A stretch of DNA of 21,556 nucleotides. Origin: an uncultured Schwartzia sp. Lineage in GTDB: Bacteria; Bacillota; Negativicutes; Selenomonadales; Selenomonadaceae. Made by a program: the position numbers and the translations under genes. This document shows, piece by piece, positions 15,677 to 21,556 of the stretch. The DNA is taken from the NCBI GenBank assembly GCA_905372875.1, contig CAJPQU010000013.1, forward strand, positions 1-21,556, in the 5' to 3' direction. Within the stretch, counting starts at the first letter, position 1. Every line of letters begins with the position of its first letter. The notes under the pieces are model-generated. The model saw nothing but the letters and a program-made list of their open reading frames with translations. It searched no databases and had not been told where the DNA came from.

Positions 15677-15805
15677 AAACAAAAATGTATTTTTTTCGCT
15701 TAAAATATGACGTAAAGATTTCCGCCGGCGAAGGGAATATAACAGAGCAGGTGCTTTGAAAATCCGAATGACAGGGATTCTTCGGGAAAGGGGGATGGCG
15801 GCGCG

Positions 15806-16396
15806 ATGGCAAGGCCGACGAAATATAAGGAACATGTCCGAGCGGCGCGGGAGTGGCTGGGACGGGCCGAGGATTCGCTGGAGCAGGAAGACCATATCCG
15901 GGGCGATTTGGATGTGATGCTGGCGCAGGCCGAGCTTCAACGGGCGCAGGAGACGGAAGAAGGTCGTGTTCGGCGTCGATGGTTAGGACGTTTACTCCCC
16001 GCCGGAGCGGCTGCATTAGTGGCGGCCTTAGTATGGGGGTTATGGCCGTCTGTACCAGCACCTCTCATCGAACGTCCCTCCGTCATGCCTGCGGCAGAGC
16101 CGGGGGAGGCGGGTTCAGCATCGGTCCCCGCTGCGGCTGCGACACCGATGGCGATAGAGTCCTCCACTGTGCGGCCGATGACGGCGGAGATAGTGCCCCC
16201 CACTGTGCCGCCAATGACGGCGGAAATTTCTTCAGTTGTAGAAGAACCATCGTCGGTGGAGGTGCCGATCAGTGAGGCGGCGGATATGGAGCCGCTTCCT
16301 CAACCGTCCTCTCGGGTTTCCTCGCGGGATATTCTGCCTTCGCGGGATATGCAGAAGCTGATGAGCGCAGCAGGCCAAAGCCTGCGGGCGCAGTAA
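15806..16396 (+). CDS. Unrecognised single-pass membrane protein with Pro/Ala-rich periplasmic tail
   Basis: 196 residues, no family recognised. Residues 1-58 are charged and helical (KYKEHVRAAREWLGRAEDSL, then EQED and an acidic/Ala/Gln run), probably a short cytoplasmic coiled coil. Residues about 63-80 (LLPAGAAALVAALVWGLW) are one membrane segment preceded by arginines, giving an inside N-terminus. Residues 81-196 are rich in Pro, Ala, Val, Ser and Glu, with a repeated PMTAEI (in VRPMTAEIVPP and VPPMTAEISS), suggesting an extended stalk; the end (SSRDILPSRDMQKLMSAAGQ) looks helical. ATG 15806 follows AAAGGGGG at a longish spacing. It lies between a sigma factor and bamA, transcribed with bamA. 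An anti-sigma role or an envelope-spanning scaffold are both guesses; nothing in the sequence proves either. Confidence 0.65.
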   Translation: MARPTKYKEHVRAAREWLGRAEDSLEQEDHIRGDLDVMLAQAELQRAQETEEGRVRRRWLGRLLPAGAAALVAALVWGLWPSVPAPLIERPSVMPAAEPGEAGSASVPAAAATPMAIESSTVRPMTAEIVPPTVPPMTAEISSVVEEPSSVEVPISEAADMEPLPQPSSRVSSRDILPSRDMQKLMSAAGQSLRAQ

Positions 16397-16429
16397 ATAT
16401 TTTCTTAGGAAATAGAGCAAGGCATTACT

Positions 16430-16455
16430 GGCCGCCTGAATAGAACGGCCGATTT
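16430..16455 (+). terminator. Weak hairpin before bamA (possible attenuator)
   Basis: GGCCG (16430-16434) and CGGCC (16446-16450) pair around an eleven-base loop, followed by GATTTT. It is too short for a firm terminator call and ends just before the bamA ribosome site, so it may instead affect bamA translation or partial readthrough. Confidence 0.25.
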
Positions 16456-16470
16456 TGGGAGGTTTAATCT

Positions 16471-18750
16471 TTGGAAAAGAAGACGTATCGAGCTTTGGCC
16501 TGCACGGCCGCGTTGACGGCAAGTTTCGCTCTGACGCCTGCGGCAGAGGTGTTTGCCGCGCCGGAGGAAAAGGGCGTGACAGAAGAGTCGATTCCGGCGG
16601 AAAAAGCCGGCGTCATGACCACCGACGGCGAGCTTTCTTTGCCGGACATCTCTTCCGCACCGGAAAATGTCGTACCGGTGGAAGAAGCGACTCCCGAACA
16701 ATTGGCGCGGGTCACGCCGCCTCCTCCGCCACCCACGGCGGAAGAGGTTGCGGCAGCGGAAGAAGCGGCTGCTCGAGAAGCGGCGGAAGCCGAAGCACAG
16801 GCTGCCCGGGAACGGGCCGCGGCCGAGGCGAAAGCTGCACAGGAGGCCGCTAAAGCGGAAGCGGACGCCCGGGCGCAGGAAGATGCAAATCGCGTTGACG
16901 CCGGACTCAAAGAAGGCAACCTCCCGGCTCAATCGATAGCTGCCTCGGAACGGGAAATGACGGAAGGGGAAGCGGACGCCGAAGCTACGGGAGAGGCTGC
17001 TCAGGCTGCATCGGCAGCGGCGGCGCCGACGGCTGACGTTAAATCGGAATCGGAGGCGGATCGCTGGGCGCGGCTACGGCCTGAAGAGAAGCGCATTTCG
17101 GAATGGATTGATTCCCTTGAAGGAAAAACCATCGTAGATGTCACCATTGAAGGTGCCAGTGAGGCCACGGCAAAAGAAGCCAAGGCGGCGCTTCAAACCC
17201 GGCCCGGAGATACCTTCTCCAAGTCCCGCATCGAAACGGATCGCAGTGCGATCTATGATGTTGGTCTTTTTTACGATATTTTCCCCACCTTCTCGCTGAT
17301 TCCCGAGGGCGTTCTGGTGACCTATCATGTGCTGGAAAACCCGATCCTCACTTCCGTCGAGATTACGGGCAATACGGTTCTGTCCACGGAAGAGATCAAA
17401 GGGCTCATCACCGTGAAGACGGGAGAAATGCTCAATACGCGGACACTCCATGGCAACATTCAGGACATCACCAACCGTTACCATAAGGACGGATACATCC
17501 TGGCCAAGGTAGGCGATTTAGATATCGGCCGTGACGGTAAGCTGGTCATCCGCATCAACGAGGGCACGCTGGAAGGATATACGGTCAAAGGGAACACCAA
17601 GACGAAGGAGCGTGTCGTCCTGCGGGAAATGCGCATGAAACCGGGCGAGCCCTTTAACGCCAAAAAAGCCCGCCGCAGCATGCAGCGCGTCTATAATTTG
17701 GGCTTCTTCGACGATGTGAACATGAAGCTGAATCCCGGCGTAGAACCCAACGCGGTGATCTTAGAGGTGGACGTGGTGGAAAAGCGCACCGGTACCTTCA
17801 GCGTAGGGGCCGGTTACAGCAGCCAGGACGGCTTCATCGGCATGGTCGGCATCGGGGACACGAATTTCCGCGGGACAGGGGATTCCATCAATCTGACGTA
17901 TGAATTCAGCGGCGACGATTCTGATGCCCACGGCTACACCTTCTCGTATCGCCGCCCGTGGCTGGATAAGCGGGAGACGGCGGGAACGCTGCGCATTTAC
18001 AACCGTACCTATGAGTATGACGATTATGATACTAACGGTGACGAGATCGAAGAATATATGCGTAAGTATTCCGGCGGGGAGATTACCCTCAGCCGTCCCC
18101 ACAGCGAGTATTCTACGAATTTCATCACTTTGAGAAACCGCGATGATCGCTACGTCAAGCATGAAGGCGGGCGCGTGAACCGCAGCGGTGGCGAGGCTAA
18201 AGCCTGGCGGGATTATAATTTCGGCCTGACCCGCAGTATCATTTTGGAGCATGTCACCGATACCCGGGATAATATCTATTCACCCATGACGGGCAGCCGG
18301 GCCAGTCTTTCGGCGGAATTTGCCGGACTGGGCGGCGATTTCAATTATCGAAAATTTACGCTGGAAGACAATCATTACTTCAAGGCGGGGCACGCGCAGG
18401 TCTTCGCACTTCGCGCCATGTATGGCCGCGGTTTCGGTCATATTTCGGAGTCGGCGGTTTTCCGCATCGGCGGACAGAATACGCTGCGCGGTTACCGCGA
18501 CGACCAATTCCGGGATAACAATGTGTTCTTAGGGACGTTGGAATATCGCTTCCCAGTGGTCAGCAAGGTGCAGGGTGCAATCTTTACTGACTTTGGCGGG
18601 ACGTGGTCTACAGGCTGGATGCCGAAGAATCTCCACGAGAGCATCGGTTTCGGCCTTTCAGTACAGACCCCGGTGGGGCCCATTCGCATCGACCTGGCTC
18701 ATGGTTCACAAGGCAACCGGGTGCACTTCAGCGTCGGTGGCACGTTCTAA
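16471..18750 (+). CDS. bamA: BamA, outer membrane protein assembly factor (Omp85)
   Basis: 759 residues. Signal peptide (1-30, cleavage near VFAA-PEEK), then about 185 residues of low complexity: a proline run (VTPPPPPPTAEE, 81-92) and an Ala/Glu/Lys/Arg-rich helix (about 90-140) before the first POTRA. Three POTRA domains follow (about 218-290, 291-367, 367-440), each with an Omp85 signature such as VEITGNTVLSTEEIKGLI and YTVKGNTKTKERVVLREMRM. From 441 a 16-strand barrel follows, including VGIGDTNFRGTGDSINLTYE and the loop-6 lock motif RGYR at 673-676, ending GGTF. It inserts beta-barrel proteins into the OM. Five POTRAs occur in E. coli; three is usual in diderm Firmicutes. TTG 16471 is the start, with GGGAGG eight bases upstream. 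It is followed after four bases by the next gene. Confidence 0.95.
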   Translation: MEKKTYRALACTAALTASFALTPAAEVFAAPEEKGVTEESIPAEKAGVMTTDGELSLPDISSAPENVVPVEEATPEQLARVTPPPPPPTAEEVAAAEEAAAREAAEAEAQAARERAAAEAKAAQEAAKAEADARAQEDANRVDAGLKEGNLPAQSIAASEREMTEGEADAEATGEAAQAASAAAAPTADVKSESEADRWARLRPEEKRISEWIDSLEGKTIVDVTIEGASEATAKEAKAALQTRPGDTFSKSRIETDRSAIYDVGLFYDIFPTFSLIPEGVLVTYHVLENPILTSVEITGNTVLSTEEIKGLITVKTGEMLNTRTLHGNIQDITNRYHKDGYILAKVGDLDIGRDGKLVIRINEGTLEGYTVKGNTKTKERVVLREMRMKPGEPFNAKKARRSMQRVYNLGFFDDVNMKLNPGVEPNAVILEVDVVEKRTGTFSVGAGYSSQDGFIGMVGIGDTNFRGTGDSINLTYEFSGDDSDAHGYTFSYRRPWLDKRETAGTLRIYNRTYEYDDYDTNGDEIEEYMRKYSGGEITLSRPHSEYSTNFITLRNRDDRYVKHEGGRVNRSGGEAKAWRDYNFGLTRSIILEHVTDTRDNIYSPMTGSRASLSAEFAGLGGDFNYRKFTLEDNHYFKAGHAQVFALRAMYGRGFGHISESAVFRIGGQNTLRGYRDDQFRDNNVFLGTLEYRFPVVSKVQGAIFTDFGGTWSTGWMPKNLHESIGFGLSVQTPVGPIRIDLAHGSQGNRVHFSVGGTF

Positions 18751-18754
18751 GAAC

Positions 18755-20065
18755 ATGAGAGGCGAAAGCCTGATCCGCCTTGGGGTTCTCGTGGCTTTTT
18801 TCCTTTGGGGCTTTGGCGTTTTCGGCGGTTTGCATGGTACTGTCCGGGCAGCGGGCTGCGTGGAAACAGTGACGGCTCATGTGACTGCGGTTGAATCGCT
18901 GCCGCCCCTCGTGCAAAAGCGCATGGAAACAACGGTAGCGGCCATTGCCGCGCAGCTCTTAGGCGGACGGCACCTGGACGAGGTGCGGGTCTCGGCTGCG
19001 CAGGATGCGGCGGTCATTCACGAGGTCTTTGACAAGGTTTTGGTAGGCTATTCCGTAGCTCAGGTGGACGTTTTCCCCGGTGAAGAAACACGGGTGGAAG
19101 TCCGCCTGCTGCCTTGGGCGGACGTGATCCGAAGTGTCACGGTGGAAACGACGGTGGAAGGAATGCCGCCGGAGATTGAAGTCCTGGTGCGCCGGGATTT
19201 GGCCGCGGTGGAGACGGTTTTTGAAGAAAGTCTCTTAGGGCTGCCGGTAGCGGCTTCAGATTGGACGAACGGCGTCTTAAAGCGCAGTTTAAACGAGTAT
19301 TTGGCGGCGCATCTGCCGGAATTTCGCGGCGACTTCGATGTGATTCCCGGGGCTTTGACCCGGGTTTCGCTGACGGTGTATCCTCGGCTGCCGGTGGTGC
19401 GTCGGATCGATCTCAGCATGCGGTCTGATTCTATTCCGAACTTCACCCTTCTGAACCATCGGCGGCGCATGGAAGAGAGGGTGAACCACCTCATCGGCGT
19501 TCCGGTGGGCTTTGTGCGCCGTCATGCAGGGGATTTTACCGCGGCCTTTGCGGCGGAGCTTGATTCTTTGCCGGATTTTCGGGCGCTGTCGCTGCAAACG
19601 CAGGTAACGCTGCCGCGGATTGACGAGACTGTTGATGTGATGAGCCGCTCGGATACGGAAAAATATCTCATCCGTTTGGAAGGCTGGGCGGATATCACCC
19701 GGCGGCATAACGAAAATCATAACGTCGTCTTTCGCTTTCATGCCGGGTATCGGCCGACGCGGCGGGACGAGGTATTTTTGGAGACGGATTTCGCGCCTCA
19801 GGCGGTGGTATGGGATGGGAAGGTGGGCTATGCCCGGCATTTCACCCCCAGTACCCGGGGTATTCTTCGTTACGATATGAAGGGGCGGCGCTTCATCGTG
19901 GGGGGGGAACAGCAGATCACCGATCGTTGGCTGCTGCGCTATGAGTATCGCTGGTCTGACCAAAAGGGAGAAGCGGCTATCCGCTATCGCATGCACGATT
20001 TTCTGAGCTTGGAGTATGTTTTTGACAAGGATGACAGCTGGCTGCGGCTCATCGGAAATTTCTGA
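18755..20065 (+). CDS. Unrecognised OM protein: three POTRA-like modules and a small C-terminal barrel
   Basis: 436 residues, not a family I recognise. A signal peptide (core about residues 8-26, cleavage near VRAA) precedes three tandem modules of about 88 residues (about 37-122, 123-211, 212-300). Each reads strand, helix ending LLG/LIG, helix, strand, strand, the POTRA order. Modules 1 and 2 end alike: DVFPGEETRVEVRLLPW and DVIPGALTRVSLTVYPR; modules 2 and 3 share VIRSVTVE/VVRRIDLS and LLGLPVAASDW/LIGVPVGFVRR. From about 303, roughly ten alternating strands end in LRLIGNF, an aromatic terminus typical of BamA clients. The Omp85 RGF/RGY motif and full 16-strand length are missing. ATG 18755 lies four bases after bamA, with no clear ribosome site, implying translational coupling. 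Cys35 is too far from the hydrophobic core for a convincing lipobox. Probably an OM assembly partner, by inference only. Confidence 0.75.
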   Translation: MRGESLIRLGVLVAFFLWGFGVFGGLHGTVRAAGCVETVTAHVTAVESLPPLVQKRMETTVAAIAAQLLGGRHLDEVRVSAAQDAAVIHEVFDKVLVGYSVAQVDVFPGEETRVEVRLLPWADVIRSVTVETTVEGMPPEIEVLVRRDLAAVETVFEESLLGLPVAASDWTNGVLKRSLNEYLAAHLPEFRGDFDVIPGALTRVSLTVYPRLPVVRRIDLSMRSDSIPNFTLLNHRRRMEERVNHLIGVPVGFVRRHAGDFTAAFAAELDSLPDFRALSLQTQVTLPRIDETVDVMSRSDTEKYLIRLEGWADITRRHNENHNVVFRFHAGYRPTRRDEVFLETDFAPQAVVWDGKVGYARHFTPSTRGILRYDMKGRRFIVGGEQQITDRWLLRYEYRWSDQKGEAAIRYRMHDFLSLEYVFDKDDSWLRLIGNF

Positions 20066-20085
20066 CAGGATTCCCACGGTTTTCC

Positions 20086-20114
20086 TTGAATAACCGAGGG
20101 GAGTTTGCTATAAT
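20086..20114 (+). promoter_or_regulatory. Promoter of the OmpH/Skp-like gene
   Basis: TTGAAT (20086-20091), a 17-base spacer and a perfect TATAAT (20109-20114). The -35 lies largely in the loop of a short inverted repeat (CGGTT 20077-20081, AACCG 20092-20096), which could be the end of the upstream operon or a regulator site. Confidence 0.75.
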
Positions 20115-20170
20115 ATAGCTGTTTTGGTGCCGTACGGAAAGAACGTAACGGAAAGAAAAGGAGAAATGAC

Positions 20171-20638
20171 ATGATCAAACTGGAAAAGAAACACATCAAG
20201 ATCTTTAGCATTTTTATCGCGGTGGTCTTCATCGGGAGCTGCGTGGCCATCGGCGTATCGCAGATGGGTTCAACGGGCGTCGCCTCGGCGGCTTCCTCGG
20301 CGGTGGGCAAGATTGACTATCGGCAGGCGATGGCCCAGTCTCCTGATCTTCAGGCGGCCAACGATCAAATGCAGCAGGCGGTAGAGGACGCCAAGAAGGA
20401 TTTTGAAGAAAAATCGGCGGGAATGAGCGATCAGGAGAAGCAGGACTACTATCAGCAGACCCAGTCGCGGCTTCAGCAGAAGCAGCAGGATCTCATCGAG
20501 CCGATTCAGAAAAAGATCGAAGAGCAGGTCAAAGCGGTGGCGGAAGCCAAGGGCCTGTCGGTGGTTCTCGATTCCAATGCGGTCGTTTATGGCGGTCAGG
20601 ACATCACACAGGATGTCATCCGCAAGCTGTCAAAATAA
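20171..20638 (+). CDS. OmpH/Skp family periplasmic chaperone
   Basis: 155 residues. An N-terminal hydrophobic segment (about 10-29, IKIFSIFIAVVFIGSCVAIG) targets it to the membrane or periplasm. The mature part starts VGKIDYRQAMAQSPDLQAAN, the OmpH/Skp opening, continues into two long charged, Gln-rich helices (residues about 55-128) and returns with GLSVVLDSNAVVYGGQDITQ then DVIRKLSK, the conserved closing strands of the family. Trimers with helical tentacles hold unfolded OM proteins for BamA. Cleavage may occur near ASAAS; the IGSC at residues 21-24 could also be read as a weak lipobox. AAAGGAG precedes the ATG. It has its own promoter and a terminator right after. Placement beside bamA is the usual one for skp. 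Confidence 0.9.
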   Translation: MIKLEKKHIKIFSIFIAVVFIGSCVAIGVSQMGSTGVASAASSAVGKIDYRQAMAQSPDLQAANDQMQQAVEDAKKDFEEKSAGMSDQEKQDYYQQTQSRLQQKQQDLIEPIQKKIEEQVKAVAEAKGLSVVLDSNAVVYGGQDITQDVIRKLSK

Positions 20639-20658
20639 TTCTTGCATAGGATATTCCT

Positions 20659-20692
20659 GTACCGAGCCATTTGCGTGTGCTCGGTACTTTTC
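20659..20692 (+). terminator. Intrinsic terminator after the OmpH/Skp-like gene
   Basis: GTACCGAGC (20659-20667) and GCTCGGTAC (20679-20687) are perfect nine-base inverted arms around an eleven-base loop, followed by TTTTC. It makes the chaperone a single-gene transcript, unless readthrough occurs. Confidence 0.8.
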
Positions 20693-20801
20693 TAAGGAAG
20701 CACGGATAACGGAAGGCCGTCTGGATGCAGAATGTTGCGCTGTGGAGAATCTTCTCTCCCAGCAGGGCGCGAAGGATGTGCCAGGATGATGGGACTGGAT
20801 G

Positions 20802-20807
20802 TATAGT
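20802..20807 (+). promoter_or_regulatory. Possible -10 element before the second OmpH-like gene
   Basis: TATAGT lies 23 bases before the ATG in the only AT-rich spot between the terminator and the next gene. No convincing -35 is visible (TGCCAG at the 17-base distance). A promoter is expected because a terminator lies upstream. Confidence 0.3.
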
Positions 20808-20829
20808 GTTTCCATAAGGGGGGCTTTCC

Positions 20830-21556
20830 ATGGCGGAGCAGCAGGGCGGAAGCAAAGTGTCTGCCGGCTGGGGGAGAAGAGTGTGGTTCCTTTTTGGCGC
20901 AGCACTTTTCCTCGTGGGGGCGGCCGCGCTTTGGCTGTGGCATCGACCTGCGTCTGCGCCTTTGCCGGTGTCCCGTTCCCCCGGCGTTGGAATCGTGGAT
21001 GTCCAGGCGGCGCTTCGCGCGCATCCTGCTTACGCAGCCTTGGCAACGCAACGAGCAGAACGGGAGCGGCTGGAAACTGACCTCCGCATGGAGCGGCAGA
21101 TGTTCGTGGCACTGACGGCGCCGCGACTTTCTTCCTCTTTGTTTCAGGATGCGGTACGGCAGAAGCAGCGTCAGCGGGATGTAGAGGCCCAGAATACTCT
21201 TCGAGAACGTTTGGCAGCGGCGGAAAAAGCGCGGCGGGAAGAACTAAAACCTTCCTTAGAAGCGGCGCGGGATGAGATCAACGGCCAATATTTTAATGAG
21301 ATATTTAATATTCAACTGAAGTTGGATAATCGTGACAGTATGCGTCTTTCTGAGGAAGCCGTACGGCTCTTAACGGATCGTCTCCATGCCTTACAGCGGG
21401 AGCGGGGCCAAAAACAGTTTGCCTTGTGGCAGCGCTTTGAGGCGGATATTCAGGCATATCGGGAGGATTTAGCCGCCCAGTGGGGGCTCGATCTGGCCGG
21501 GGAAACGGCTGCTTCCCGTGATCGGCTTTCCGCGGAGGAATTACGGCGAAAAGCCG
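20830..21556 (+). CDS. Second, longer OmpH-like protein with membrane anchor (cut by window edge)
   Basis: ATG 20830, preceded by AGGGGGG, opens a frame of 242 codons that runs off the right edge. Residues 16-37 (RRVWFLFGAALFLVGAAALW then LW) form a single membrane anchor with no evident cleavage site. GVGIVDVQAALRAHPAYAAL (about residues 52-71) is the OmpH/Skp entry motif. After it come long charged helices rich in Arg, Glu, Gln and Ala, including a second helical block (LTDRLHALQRERGQKQFALW). Already at 242 residues it exceeds normal Skp (about 160), so it looks like a duplicated or extended OmpH fold tethered to the inner membrane. Likely a periplasmic chaperone or spacer in OM protein delivery; the C-terminus is unseen. 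Confidence 0.75.
   Translation, partial: MAEQQGGSKVSAGWGRRVWFLFGAALFLVGAAALWLWHRPASAPLPVSRSPGVGIVDVQAALRAHPAYAALATQRAERERLETDLRMERQMFVALTAPRLSSSLFQDAVRQKQRQRDVEAQNTLRERLAAAEKARREELKPSLEAARDEINGQYFNEIFNIQLKLDNRDSMRLSEEAVRLLTDRLHALQRERGQKQFALWQRFEADIQAYREDLAAQWGLDLAGETAASRDRLSAEELRRKA

Noticed and set aside
15758..15786. Alternative small hairpins (AATCC/GGATT or CCGAA/TTCGG) in the leader before the membrane protein
   Set aside because: Five-base stems only; expected by chance and no riboswitch-like core is visible.
18575..18754. N-terminal extension of the protein after bamA by 60 codons
   Set aside because: It overlaps bamA in another frame; the signal peptide starts right after ATG 18755.
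1..21556. tRNA, rRNA, CRISPR array, insertion sequence or phage genes
   Set aside because: No cloverleaf-like, repeat-spacer, transposase or integrase signal was seen; the region reads as core envelope genes.

Overview
The window suggests a diderm Firmicute of the class Negativicutes (Veillonella/Selenomonas/Megasphaera relatives); the genus cannot be fixed by eye. The reasons are a G+C-rich sequence with strong AGGAGG-type ribosome sites, several GTG/TTG starts and Firmicute-like -35/-10 promoters, combined with a dense set of outer-membrane (OM) biogenesis genes: MlaEFD with a long MlaD, TolC, TamB, BamA with three POTRA domains, and tandem OmpH/Skp-like chaperones. No MlaA, MlaB or MlaC gene is visible, which fits the reduced Mla system described for Veillonella parvula.

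Layout. (1) 1-1854, minus strand: the 5' end of an M18 aminopeptidase running off the left edge, a 40-codon carboxymuconolactone-decarboxylase C-terminal remnant, and a YnfM-like MFS transporter that diverges from the next block. (2) 2025-5908, plus strand: a three-gene ABC importer (binding lipoprotein, fused two-domain permease, ATPase) of the FbpABC type. A promoter and a terminator-like hairpin lie between the binding protein and the permease, and a strong terminator follows the ATPase. (3) 5980-15605, plus strand: a promoter overlapped by a near-perfect palindrome, then mlaE-mlaF-mlaD, a possible 26-codon ORF, tolC, tamB and a sigma-70 family factor. (4) 15649-20065: a new promoter, then a membrane-anchored Pro/Ala-rich protein, bamA, and an unrecognised OM protein with three POTRA-like modules and a small C-terminal barrel. 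(5) 20086-21556: a promoter, a small OmpH/Skp chaperone with terminator, and the start of a second, longer, membrane-anchored OmpH-like protein cut by the right edge.

How they work together. Blocks 3-5 form an envelope-construction cluster. MlaEFD and TamB are the two lipid routes across the periplasm, reported in Veillonella to act in opposite directions. TolC provides an OM exit duct. BamA inserts barrel proteins, and OmpH-like chaperones carry those clients across the periplasm. MlaD, TolC, TamB, BamA and the unknown OM protein all have barrel-like or envelope-spanning C-termini, so several products of the cluster are plausible clients or partners of its own BamA. The least explained element is the OM protein at 18755-20065, which resembles a reduced BamA-like layout (three POTRA-like repeats plus about ten strands) directly after bamA. 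It is the best candidate here for something not yet described.
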